NCBI GenBank assembly: GCA_016286055.1
Contig: JAEERW010000003.1
Location: forward strand, 1-64,000
Reading direction: 5' to 3'
Length of the DNA stretch: 64,000 nt
Source of the DNA: Bacteroidales bacterium
GTDB lineage: Bacteria; Bacteroidota; Bacteroidia; Bacteroidales; UBA3824
Under the pieces are notes generated by a model. That model was not told where the DNA came from. It saw nothing but the letters and a program-made list of their open reading frames with translations, and searched no databases. The position numbers and the translations under genes are program-made. Positions 36,051 through 43,500 of this stretch are shown piece by piece; within the stretch, counting starts at the first letter, position 1, and the number at the start of each line of letters is the position of its first letter.

Positions 36051-37148
36051 TTAATCCTCCGGTTCGTCAATTGTGCGGATTAGATTAAAACCATTCTCGT
36101 TGTACACGTCGATTTTTTTGTCGAAACGCTGCATAAAAATTTCATCCATTTTATTGTCCCACACTGACTTGTATTTTAGCGGAATCACTAATGTGCCGTT
36201 GACGTGATCTACTAAGCCGTAGTTTGTGCCGTCTTTGGTAACGCTCCATCCCGACCCAAATGGTTCTGGTTTTTCGTAAACGCAAGGTTGCAACTCTTTG
36301 CCATCGAGCGAGATAAATCCATATTTATTGTTTTTTTCAAAAATGTATAAATGAAATCCTGCTCCATACCAATGGGCATCGTTATATACAAAAGGTACTC
36401 GCACCTCGCCGTTGAAACCACAGGCACCACATTTTTGTTCTCCGCCTTGCTTGTAGCGTAAAATGATAAAATTGTGTTCGGGATACGACACTGGTTGTGA
36501 ATATTTGGCTTCAAGAATAAACTTGCCGTCGTAATTAATTGCGCCCCAAGTATATTCGTCGCCTTCTTTTACTTTTGGACGGTTAAAATTGTCTTTTTCT
36601 AACGGTCCGTAACATTCGCCTGTGAGAACGGCAAAGAGTCCGTTGCCCATATCGCTCCACGCCGAATATGCGCGTTTGTTTACAGCAATGGCGGTTATCT
36701 CTTTGAGAACCTCTTCTGGTGGGTAGGTGTAATCGCCAACCTCTTTTACAAATGTGTTGGAAAAATCGCTGCGTTGCTCTGCAAGTTCTTTTAATTGTTG
36801 TTCGAGTTGAGGTGCCAATTCGGGGTGCTCTTGCATCATTTGTTTGAGATTTGCCGTAATTTCATCGGTTAATTGTCCAACGTCGGCATTTTTCTCATTT
36901 ACAAATCGTTGCGAAATTTCTTTCATACAAGTTTGCATCCTGTCCATAATATCCGATTTGGCTTCTACCACAGCCCCGTCGATAAGTAAATGCTGCTGCA
37001 AAACGTGATTCTTGTCGGTATTGCCCGTAACTACATAGTTAAGTGTTGAAATATCAAACCATTGCATATCTCTTCCATCATCTTGGGCAAATGCATTTAG
37101 ACTTAAAACCACCATCAAAATGGCGCAAATAAAATAATTCTTTTCCAT
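36051..37148 (-). CDS. Exported WG-repeat protein
   Basis: 365 residues. Signal peptide MEKNYFICAILMVVLSLNAFAQ. Residues about 60-130 are helical and charged. The C-terminal half holds WG-type (KWG) repeats: WGAINYDGKFILEAKYSQP, KCGACGFNGEVRVPFVY, KYGFISLDGKELQPCVY and NYGLVDHVNGTLVIPLKYKSVWD. WG-repeat proteins are of unknown function, thought to be beta-propeller-like or protein-binding. It shares no operon; cysE is divergent. Confidence 0.78.
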   Translation of the reverse strand: MEKNYFICAILMVVLSLNAFAQDDGRDMQWFDISTLNYVVTGNTDKNHVLQQHLLIDGAVVEAKSDIMDRMQTCMKEISQRFVNEKNADVGQLTDEITANLKQMMQEHPELAPQLEQQLKELAEQRSDFSNTFVKEVGDYTYPPEEVLKEITAIAVNKRAYSAWSDMGNGLFAVLTGECYGPLEKDNFNRPKVKEGDEYTWGAINYDGKFILEAKYSQPVSYPEHNFIILRYKQGGEQKCGACGFNGEVRVPFVYNDAHWYGAGFHLYIFEKNNKYGFISLDGKELQPCVYEKPEPFGSGWSVTKDGTNYGLVDHVNGTLVIPLKYKSVWDNKMDEIFMQRFDKKIDVYNENGFNLIRTIDEPED

Positions 37149-37251
37149 AGTTTTGAAATTATTAGTTGTTGTTTATCTATGCAAATATAGTGAAAATTTT
37201 TTCTCCCATATCCCATTTTTCCGAAAAATCTTCTAATTTTATTTTTTTTGT

Positions 37252-37281
37252 TGGAATTTGTTGGCGCGATGAGTATCTTTG
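37252..37281 (+). promoter_or_regulatory. cysE: Promoter of cysE
   Basis: TTG at 37252-37254 and TATCTTTG at 37274-37281, spacer 19. The start codon at 37301 follows; the longer frame from 37166 would begin before the promoter. Confidence 0.5.
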
Positions 37282-37300
37282 CGCTAAATTTAATACAGCG

Positions 37301-38191
37301 ATGGATAAGAAAGAGATACTATCAAAAAACGTTGTCCTCTTGTCGGAAGTAACCGAAAGCGAGGTGAGGATGCAGACTCAGGGCGGTAATCAGCCTTCAA
37401 TTGAGGCTATCAGTAGGATTATCGACCTGCTAAAACAGATTATTTTTCCGGGTTTTTTTGGCGCAGAAATCCGCGACCGCGAAAGCCGTTATTATCATAT
37501 TGGCGTTTGTATGGAGGAGTTGGAGACTCGCCTAAAAGAGCAGATTCGCCTGAGTTTCAAATGTTTCAAGGGTGAGAACGTTTGCGAAGATATGTCCGAC
37601 GAAATTGCTGTAAAGTTTATCGAGATGATTCCCGAAATCAAACGTGTGCTTTACACCGATATTGCGGCAATGAGCGAAACCGACCCCGCTGTTACATCGT
37701 TTAGCGAGATTATTTTCTGCTATCCTGTGGTGCAGGTGATGGTTAACTATCGTATCGCACACGCGTTGCTTACCCTCGGAGTGCCTGTGCTTCCGCGCAT
37801 TATGACCGAGATGGCACATTCCAAAACTGGTATCGACATTCACCCGGGCGCACAGATTGGCGAATATTTTTCTATCGACCACGGCACAGGTGTGGTTATT
37901 GGCGAAACTTGTATTGTGGGTAATCACGTTACTCTGTATCAGGGTGTTACGCTTGGTGCAAAGAAATTTACCTACAACGAAAACGGTCATCCTGTCAACC
38001 TTCCCCGACATCCTATTTTGGAAGACAATGTTACTGTATACTCCAACTCGTCGATACTTGGACGCATAACTATTGGTCACGACACCGTAGTAGGCGGTAA
38101 CATCTGGCTCACCGAGGCAGTTCCGCCATATTCGCGCATTATCCAACAAAAAGCCGTCAGCGAAACTTTCACCGACGGCGCAGGGATTTAA
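37301..38191 (+). CDS. cysE: Serine O-acetyltransferase
   Basis: 296 residues from the ATG at 37301. Long N-terminal helical domain, then the left-handed beta-helix of hexapeptide transferases: MTEMAHSKTGIDIHPGAQIGEYFSIDHGTGVVIGETCIVGNHVTLYQGVTLGAKK has the catalytic His and Asp of SAT enzymes. Makes O-acetylserine for CysK. The end, SRIIQQKAVSETFTDGAGI, terminates in Ile as do SATs that dock into the CysK active site. Thus a cysteine synthase complex with the cysK product at position 1 is plausible. Confidence 0.95.
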   Translation: MDKKEILSKNVVLLSEVTESEVRMQTQGGNQPSIEAISRIIDLLKQIIFPGFFGAEIRDRESRYYHIGVCMEELETRLKEQIRLSFKCFKGENVCEDMSDEIAVKFIEMIPEIKRVLYTDIAAMSETDPAVTSFSEIIFCYPVVQVMVNYRIAHALLTLGVPVLPRIMTEMAHSKTGIDIHPGAQIGEYFSIDHGTGVVIGETCIVGNHVTLYQGVTLGAKKFTYNENGHPVNLPRHPILEDNVTVYSNSSILGRITIGHDTVVGGNIWLTEAVPPYSRIIQQKAVSETFTDGAGI

Positions 38192-38217
38192 TCGTTAATA
38201 TTTTAGCGCATTATGGC

Positions 38218-39042
38218 TTAATACGGCAAGTGCATACCGCATACAATAAGGTTGTTTTGCTTGGCGTATTCCAAAATTCTTTTGCGCGAGGCAGCGGCTT
38301 TGTCTTTGTCGCCGTCAAAATTGGCGTTGAATTCGGGGTGGGGGAGTTGCAGTGCAAGTGCGTGCATCAAATCGCCTATTATCAGCAAGTTACCTTTTTG
38401 AAAAACTGTATGTCCCGGAGTGTGACCCACTGCGTCGATAGTCAAAATATCCTCGGGAAGTTTATCGCCAAAATTGAATACGTGAATCTTGTCGCCGTAT
38501 TGTTCAAACATCTTAACAGCCTGTTCGCCTTTGCCAAGGTCGGAATCCTTTTCTAATTGCGAAACGTAAACCTCAGCATTGGTGAACACCTTCGCGCCTG
38601 TGGTATCTACCATTCCGCCGATGTGGTCGCCGTGAAAGTGCGTAATATACACATAATCAATGTTTTCGGGAGTAATGCCGATATTTTGCAATTGATTAAG
38701 GAGTTGTCCGCCTGCCTTTTGTCCAAGACCCGAGTCGAAGAGGATATTTTTGCCGTTGCTCTTAATTAGATATGCGCTAATCGACGAAGGCATACCGTCG
38801 GGCATATTCACCTCTTGACGGATGTTTTCTGGAACCTCGCCAAAAAGGTCGTAAGGAAAAGTCCTGTCGCCAGCGTTGTCTTTTAGCCAATAAACCGAGA
38901 ACCCGTCGAAAGTTTTCTCCTTAGCATCGAGAAATTTGATTGTGTCGGAATTTTGCTGTTCCGAAACGGAGGAATTGCTCTGACCTCCTGCGCATCCTGC
39001 AAGCATTGCCGCCGCAATTACTGATAAAACTTTTGTGTGCAT
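38218..39042 (-). CDS. Exported MBL-fold metallo-hydrolase
   Basis: 274 residues. Lipoprotein-type N terminus (MHTKVLSVIAAAMLAGC), so probably membrane anchored. Metallo-beta-lactamase fold with the metal motif YITHFHGDHIGG, then VGHTPGHTVF and LIIGDLMHA, and a C-terminal VCGMHLPY. The closest pattern is the MBL group that includes AHL lactonase-like and other hydrolases; the substrate is not clear. Its end and the end of cysE converge with a 26-base gap. Confidence 0.85.
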   Translation of the reverse strand: MHTKVLSVIAAAMLAGCAGGQSNSSVSEQQNSDTIKFLDAKEKTFDGFSVYWLKDNAGDRTFPYDLFGEVPENIRQEVNMPDGMPSSISAYLIKSNGKNILFDSGLGQKAGGQLLNQLQNIGITPENIDYVYITHFHGDHIGGMVDTTGAKVFTNAEVYVSQLEKDSDLGKGEQAVKMFEQYGDKIHVFNFGDKLPEDILTIDAVGHTPGHTVFQKGNLLIIGDLMHALALQLPHPEFNANFDGDKDKAAASRKRILEYAKQNNLIVCGMHLPY

Positions 39043-39091
39043 AACTATGTGATATTTAAAATGTTAACTGGTTGTGTTGTGTAATATAGGT

Positions 39092-39436
39092 TTATTTTAT
39101 TCCTGCCTCTTTGAGTAGGGCTTTAATTTCTTTATCGGAAATAGTTTCTTGGTCGGCCTTGTCGTAAAGAGCAAGAAAATAGATAGTTCCTTCTTTAATT
39201 TCCATTACAATATCAGTGTGAGTAATAACACGAGCACCACCGCTTTTGCCGCCACCTTTGGATTTAATTGCAAGCCTGATTTTGCGCACACCGTGCCCCA
39301 AATCTACCCCCATCAGAGGGTTTTCTTGTAATTCGACAATAAGTTGCTTAATATCGTCGAGCAACGAGCGGTAACGTTTATACAACTTTTTGACGTTTTT
39401 GTCAAAAGGGGGGATGGTCTTAATCTTGTAACTCAT
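39092..39436 (-). CDS. RelE/HigB-like toxin
   Basis: 114 residues. Small basic protein, KIKTIPPFDKNVKKLYKRYRSLLDDIKQLI, then GVRKIRLAIKSKGGGKSGGARVI and YFLALYDKADQETISDKEIKALL: the usual beta sheet and C-terminal helix order of RelE-like addiction toxins. It overlaps the upstream antitoxin gene by 17 bases. Ribosome-dependent mRNA cleavage is the family activity. Confidence 0.75.
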   Translation of the reverse strand: MSYKIKTIPPFDKNVKKLYKRYRSLLDDIKQLIVELQENPLMGVDLGHGVRKIRLAIKSKGGGKSGGARVITHTDIVMEIKEGTIYFLALYDKADQETISDKEIKALLKEAGIK

Positions 39437-39677
39437 TGAATAAATCTTCTATTGGTTTGGCTTCTAATTTGCCTTCTTGTATGAGTTTCAAATTTTTGAA
39501 CGCTTCCCTAAGGTCTTCTTTTACCTGTTCGGGCGAATCGCCTTTGGCTGTTTGCTGGGCTTTATGTTCGCGACGGATTTGACGAAGCGATTTTAATGCT
39601 CGCTCCATCATAGTAGAATCCGTTACGATGTAACTCATTTCACGGTGCAATGCTGCGTTTAATTGTAATGCTGTCAT
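39420..39677 (-). CDS. Antitoxin partner of the RelE/HigB-like toxin
   Basis: 85 residues from the ATG at 39677; a TATATTTG -7 box at 39693-39700 rules out the longer frame. N-terminal MTALQLNAALHREMSYIVTD is helical, followed by a charged RQIRREHKAQQ and a long C-terminal helix ending LFNELQD. No named antitoxin family was identified; the call follows from overlap with the toxin. Confidence 0.65.
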   Translation of the reverse strand: MTALQLNAALHREMSYIVTDSTMMERALKSLRQIRREHKAQQTAKGDSPEQVKEDLREAFKNLKLIQEGKLEAKPIEDLFNELQD

Positions 39678-39692
39678 AATGTAGTTTTTTTG

Positions 39693-39700
39693 CAAATATA
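39693..39700 (-). promoter_or_regulatory. -7 box of the RelE/HigB-like module
   Basis: TATATTTG on the minus strand, 15 bases before the antitoxin ATG, in the 25-base gap after thrH. Confidence 0.45.
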
Positions 39701-39702
39701 CA

Positions 39703-40305
39703 CTATTTTACAATATTTATCAACTCTTTTTTCAAACTATCCAAATCCGTTACCACAGGATATTGCGGAAAATCGGCTTTAACATTGTCGGGCGGACAGA
39801 ATAGGATTCCACGGTCGGCGGCTTGAAGCATTGTAACATCGTTGTAACTGTCGCCAAATGCCACCACGTTGTATTTCAGACTTTTAAATGCTTCTACGGT
39901 TTTGCGTTTGGGGTCGCTTTGACGGAGAAGGTAGTTGGTGATACGTCCCGTAGAGTCGGTTTCGAGGCTGTGACAGAGGAGGAATGGGTTTTCTAACTTG
40001 TCCATAAGCGGTTGGGCAAACTCCACAAAAGTGTCGCTCACAATGGCAAAACGGGTAAGTTTGCGAATTTCTCTGATAAAATCAAGAGCGCCGGGGAGCG
40101 GTTGTAGAGTGTTGATAACTTCTTGAATATCTTGAAGTTTGAGGTTGTGTTTGTCTAATATTTCAAGACGGTAGCGCATCAGTTGGTCGTAATCCTTGAT
40201 GTCGCGGGTAGTGAGTTTAAGTTCGTCGATACCGGTTTTTTTAGCCACGTTGATCCAAATTTCCGGCACAAAAACGCCTTCTAAGTCGGCACAAATTATC
40301 CACAT
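39703..40305 (-). CDS. thrH: ThrH-type phosphoserine phosphatase / homoserine phosphotransferase
   Basis: 200 residues. HAD-superfamily enzyme with the ThrH features: ADLEGVFVPEIW (first acidic motif D-x-E), IAKKTGID-like opening (VAKKTGIDELKLTTRDIKDYD), FAIVSDTFVEF (second motif), DPKRKTVEAFKSL and VAFGDSYNDVTML (motif with the metal aspartates). Closely parallels the Pseudomonas ThrH sequence. It dephosphorylates phosphoserine and can transfer the phosphate to homoserine, linking serine and threonine/methionine supply. Confidence 0.9.
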   Translation of the reverse strand: MWIICADLEGVFVPEIWINVAKKTGIDELKLTTRDIKDYDQLMRYRLEILDKHNLKLQDIQEVINTLQPLPGALDFIREIRKLTRFAIVSDTFVEFAQPLMDKLENPFLLCHSLETDSTGRITNYLLRQSDPKRKTVEAFKSLKYNVVAFGDSYNDVTMLQAADRGILFCPPDNVKADFPQYPVVTDLDSLKKELINIVK

Positions 40306-40404
40306 AATGAAAATGTTTTAAAATATTAATGCCGCAAATTTAATAAAAAATGCATTTTCGCAAATTATTTTTTGTCTGGGCGGTGGAGGTTTGAGAAAAG
40401 TTGG

Positions 40405-40412
40405 TATATTTG
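40405..40412 (+). promoter_or_regulatory. -7 box of the YafQ-like module
   Basis: TATATTTG, 28 bases before the antitoxin ATG at 40440; it excludes the frame start at 40401. Confidence 0.45.
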
Positions 40413-40439
40413 CGGAAAGAAAACTTATATTATTTGATT

Positions 40440-40697
40440 ATGTTGCCAAACACAAAAATAACGTTAACCAAGAAAGAAACATCGCTCGTGGATGTTCTTT
40501 GGAATCTTTATGTGTTGCAAACAGCGAATGTTAAAAAAGCGTTCCGTCAGAAAATTGAAAACGATAAAGTGTTGGATGGTTCAATTGATGATATCACCAA
40601 AACACCTCATTACCAGGAAGCAATGGCTGATGTGGCGGAAGGTCGTGTAACTACTTACAACTCTCTGAAAGATTTTTATACCGAAATGGGTTTATAA
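40440..40697 (+). CDS. Antitoxin of the YafQ-like module
   Basis: 85 residues. N-terminal ITLTKKETSLVDVLWNLYVLQTANVKKAFRQKI and a C-terminal tail with EAMADVAEGRVTTYNSLKDFYTEM, which resembles the toxin-binding end of RelB/DinJ-type antitoxins. Followed six bases later by the toxin gene. Confidence 0.65.
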   Translation: MLPNTKITLTKKETSLVDVLWNLYVLQTANVKKAFRQKIENDKVLDGSIDDITKTPHYQEAMADVAEGRVTTYNSLKDFYTEMGL

Positions 40698-40702
40698 CGT
40701 AT

Positions 40703-40984
40703 ATGGCATACACAGTTAAGGTTACATCCACTTTTAAAAAGGATTTCAAACGTTGCATTAAGCGAGGTATGGATATGTCTTTGATTACCAAGGCGATGAA
40801 TATGCTCGAAGAAACAGGCACTTTGCCTCCTGAATATTATCCCCATCGCTTGAAAGGCGATCATAAAGGGCAATGGGAATGTCATATACAATCTGATTGG
40901 TTGATGACGTGGGAACAGAACGACAAAGTGTTGACGCTTCTATTTCTTGAAACGGGTACACATTCTGATATATTTGGGTGGTAG
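40703..40984 (+). CDS. YafQ-family mRNA interferase toxin
   Basis: 93 residues, the family length. TFKKDFKRCIKRGMDMSLI, PHRLKGDHKGQWECHIQSDWLMTWEQN and FLETGTHSDIFG match YafQ/RelE-like toxins; His in TGTHSDIF is at the place of the catalytic YafQ histidine. It would cut mRNA on the ribosome. Confidence 0.82.
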   Translation: MAYTVKVTSTFKKDFKRCIKRGMDMSLITKAMNMLEETGTLPPEYYPHRLKGDHKGQWECHIQSDWLMTWEQNDKVLTLLFLETGTHSDIFGW

Positions 40985-41030
40985 TGGTGATGTAGATATG
41001 TGGTAGCGATCTGCCTCCGATACTCACAGA

Positions 41031-41098
41031 TAACCCCGTACATCATCGCTATCAATCGCTTGATGTACGGGGTTACAGAACTACCGTCTTCCAGACGG
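41031..41098. repeat. REP-like pair of palindromes
   Basis: TAACCCCGTACATCA at 41031-41045 and its exact complement at 41061-41075 (15-base stem, 15-base loop), then CCGTCT/AGACGG at 41084-41098. They fill the gap between two convergent genes. This looks like a RAYT-type REP/BIME element or a strong bidirectional transcription barrier. Confidence 0.6.
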
Positions 41099-41118
41099 CT
41101 GGTGTAGGTTTTGCGAAA

Positions 41119-41961
41119 TTACTTTATCGCAAACTTCGACATATCAAACATAGTGTTGCCCTGACCAACGATGGTGGGGGTGTGGCCGTCCCATTTTTCA
41201 ATCCAGTCTTCCTGAACGATGAGGGGACTTAATGATGCCGAAATGGTGCGGTTGTAGTATGCTTCGGCGTCGGCTTTTACTTTCATGGCCTCTGCCTCAC
41301 CTTTGGCTTCGGCTATCTTGATTTTAGCGTTTGCCTCAGCCTCTTTTACTTTGTTTTCGGCTTTGAGCGAACTCTGTACTGCCATATTCTTTTCGTTGAT
41401 CATCTGTGCAAGCGACTGTGGAGGAGTGATTTGCGAGGTAAACTCTGTTACCAAAAATCCTTCGGCTTCGAGACTTTTTTCTAAGCGGGTTCTCACCTCA
41501 GCCTCAAAACTTGCACGGCTCGACATCAAAGAATCTGATGTATAGTTGTTGGCGCAAGTGCGGTAAGCCTCATAAATACAGGTTCTTATGTATCCATTTT
41601 CGAGGTCTTCAACATCCTTGCGGTATTTTACAAAAATGTCGCACGCCTTGTTGGGGTCGATTCGGTAGGCGATAGTGGGGTCCATCGAGAATACCGAAGC
41701 GTCTTTGGCGTTGACGTTAAATGCTTCGTAGTTTTTGCGCTGAATATAAGTGGGATAGGTAAAAATGCTTGTTGTAATTGGATTGTAGAATACCCAACCT
41801 TTGCAAGTGCCTTCCACGCCGCCGTAATCCTGTTCGTTCGACGACCATTTGTGAAATTTGATTCCGATTTCGCCGCTGTCGATAACTGTGCAGCATTTGA
41901 AGCACATTATCAAAATAGCAATCGGGACTAATAAAATGAGTTTAAACTTCTTTTTTTCCAT
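41119..41961 (-). CDS. SPFH/band 7 (prohibitin-like) membrane protein
   Basis: 280 residues. One N-terminal membrane segment (about 6-24, FKLILLVPIAILIMCF) containing a CFKCC cluster, then an SPFH domain (IDSGEIGIKFHKW..., SMDPTIAYRIDPNKACDIF) and a long Ala/Glu/Lys coiled coil (KAENKVKEAEANAKIKIAEAKGEAEAMKVKADAEAYYN) typical of prohibitin-like scaffolds. These proteins oligomerise in the membrane and organise proteases or microdomains. No partner NfeD-like gene is nearby. Confidence 0.85.
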   Translation of the reverse strand: MEKKKFKLILLVPIAILIMCFKCCTVIDSGEIGIKFHKWSSNEQDYGGVEGTCKGWVFYNPITTSIFTYPTYIQRKNYEAFNVNAKDASVFSMDPTIAYRIDPNKACDIFVKYRKDVEDLENGYIRTCIYEAYRTCANNYTSDSLMSSRASFEAEVRTRLEKSLEAEGFLVTEFTSQITPPQSLAQMINEKNMAVQSSLKAENKVKEAEANAKIKIAEAKGEAEAMKVKADAEAYYNRTISASLSPLIVQEDWIEKWDGHTPTIVGQGNTMFDMSKFAIK

Positions 41962-42043
41962 TTGTCGAAATTATTTATGGGTTAATAATGCGCAATATTA
42001 CAAAAATTTTTGTTGAAGTGCAAAATGATTGGTCAAAAATTAT

Positions 42044-42051
42044 TATATTTG
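42044..42051 (+). promoter_or_regulatory. -7 box of the MNT/HEPN pair
   Basis: TATATTTG, 17 bases before the start codon of the nucleotidyltransferase. Confidence 0.4.
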
Positions 42052-42068
42052 CAGCAAAAAGTTAGGTT

Positions 42069-42383
42069 ATGAAACGCACCGATGTCGTAGAACGAATAAA
42101 ATTGGTTGCACATAAAATGCAGCCTCTTGCTCAAACGATTCTTTACGGGTCGGAGGCACGAGGAGATGCGCGTCCAGATTCTGACATTGACCTTTTGGTG
42201 TTGGTTGATACCGACAAACTTAGTTATAGTGATAAGGACCGTATTATAGCCCCTTTTTATGATATTGAATTAGAAACGGGTATAGTGATTAGCACAATGA
42301 TTATGCCGCGCAAAGATTGGGAAAACCGTCCGTTTCTCACTCCATTTCAGTATAATGTTAACAAAGAGGGTATAGCGTTATGA
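42069..42383 (+). CDS. MNT-type nucleotidyltransferase (HEPN partner)
   Basis: 104 residues. Minimal nucleotidyltransferase with ILYGSEARGDARPDSDIDLLVLVD, containing the GS...D-x-D catalytic signature. In MNT/HEPN modules the MNT protein modifies the HEPN toxin by adding AMP groups and neutralises it. Its stop overlaps the HEPN start by four bases. Confidence 0.85.
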   Translation: MKRTDVVERIKLVAHKMQPLAQTILYGSEARGDARPDSDIDLLVLVDTDKLSYSDKDRIIAPFYDIELETGIVISTMIMPRKDWENRPFLTPFQYNVNKEGIAL

Positions 42384-42781
42384 TTACAGAACTTACCGAC
42401 GAAAACTATGAGGCATTATCGCAATACCGTCGCCAACGTGCGCGTGAGACACTTGCAGAAATTCCATATTTACGAGACCAAGGTTTCTATAACACAGCCA
42501 CCAACCGTCTTTATTATGCGTGTTATTATGCTGCATTAGCGTTGTTAACCAAAAATCACATTTCCACAAATACTCACGTAGGGGTGAAAACAATGCTCGG
42601 TTTGCATTTTGTATCCAAAGGTCTTATAACAAAAGAGAGCGGACGTGCTTTTTCTAATCTTTTTGATAGCCGTCAACGTGGTGATTATGACGAATTTGTA
42701 TACTCCACTCGTGAGGAAATTGATGAACTATACCCCAAGGCTCAACAATTTATCGAAGAAGTTGAGGCTTTGTTGAAATAA
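42380..42781 (+). CDS. HEPN-domain protein
   Basis: 133 residues. Helical HEPN (UPF0332-like) fold: YNTATNRLYYACYYAALALL and FDSRQRGDYDEF, where the R-x3-D-Y pattern replaces the R-x4-H RNase motif of classic HEPN toxins. Pairs with the MNT gene upstream. Because the histidine is missing, RNase activity is uncertain. Confidence 0.82.
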   Translation: MITELTDENYEALSQYRRQRARETLAEIPYLRDQGFYNTATNRLYYACYYAALALLTKNHISTNTHVGVKTMLGLHFVSKGLITKESGRAFSNLFDSRQRGDYDEFVYSTREEIDELYPKAQQFIEEVEALLK

Positions 42782-42793
42782 TTAATTTAAAAT

Positions 42794-43342
42794 ATGGACA
42801 CCCAAGAATATTACATCAACTACGAGCAAAATTTGCTTAAAAACCTTGCCGATTTGTGCATTCAGCATAACCGATTGAAACGCGGAGTGTTGCCCGAAAC
42901 CATCGACATCACCGAAAAATGGGATGTGATTGCCCCGTCGTACATTTCAGATGCTTCAAAAGAGATTGCTAAATATCCCGCCGTGTCGCTCGGATGGGCT
43001 ATGTATCTCGGTATGGCTGTGGCTAAATATTGGGACACTGATTGGGCTATATATGGCAATCATCCAAACATTTACGAGCATATCCGCAACAAACGTGGAT
43101 TCGACTATATGGACGAGGTGGTTCGTGGCGAAATTCTTGGTCTCGAAGGCGATGAATACTCTAAAATGGAGGAATTTGTTCTGTCGTGTTCGCGTCTTGC
43201 CTTAGATAAAATTCGTCACGAAGGCATTGAACCCTCCACCCCTGCGGCATTTTTTGTTTACACCCTCAGTTGCAAGGTGTTATACACCATAGGCGCGGCA
43301 GTAGAGTTGCAAAGGTTGGGGTATAAAATGGAGAAAGTATGA
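42794..43342 (+). CDS. Conserved-looking protein of unknown function
   Basis: 182 residues. No family recognised. Soluble, mixed alpha protein: MDTQEYYINYEQNLLKNLADLCIQH, then YPAVSLGWAMYLGMAVAKYWDTDW, RGFDYMDEVVRGEILGL and a C-terminal helix with YTLSCKVLYTIGAAVELQRLGYKM. Starts 12 bases after the HEPN gene, so it could be in that transcript. Its stop falls within the first palindrome of the repeat cluster that follows. Confidence 0.6.
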   Translation: MDTQEYYINYEQNLLKNLADLCIQHNRLKRGVLPETIDITEKWDVIAPSYISDASKEIAKYPAVSLGWAMYLGMAVAKYWDTDWAIYGNHPNIYEHIRNKRGFDYMDEVVRGEILGLEGDEYSKMEEFVLSCSRLALDKIRHEGIEPSTPAAFFVYTLSCKVLYTIGAAVELQRLGYKMEKV

Positions 43343-43439
43343 TAAAAGTGTAGTTTGATAACACTTTTATCATTGATAAAAATGTAAATTTTCTCACTTT
43401 TATCATTGATAAAAATGTATTTTGATTACACTTTTATCA
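43340..43439 (+). promoter_or_regulatory. Three tandem palindromes upstream of the DUF4143 ATPase (putative operators)
   Basis: The unit TGATAAAA(G/A)TGTA...ACACTTTTATCA occurs three times: arms 43340-43351/43361-43372, 43374-43386/43395-43405, and 43407-43419/43428-43439. Period about 33 bases. They end nine bases before the -33 box at 43448, an ideal site for a repressor or activator. Confidence 0.65.
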
Positions 43440-43447
43440 GAGAAACG

Positions 43448-43479
43448 CTTGGTGTATTAAAAAATAACGATTATATTTG
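43448..43479 (+). promoter_or_regulatory. Promoter of the DUF4143 ATPase gene
   Basis: CTTG at 43448-43451 and TATATTTG at 43472-43479, spacer 20 bases. Confidence 0.6.
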
Positions 43480-43500
43480 CAGTGTTAAATACCACTCATT

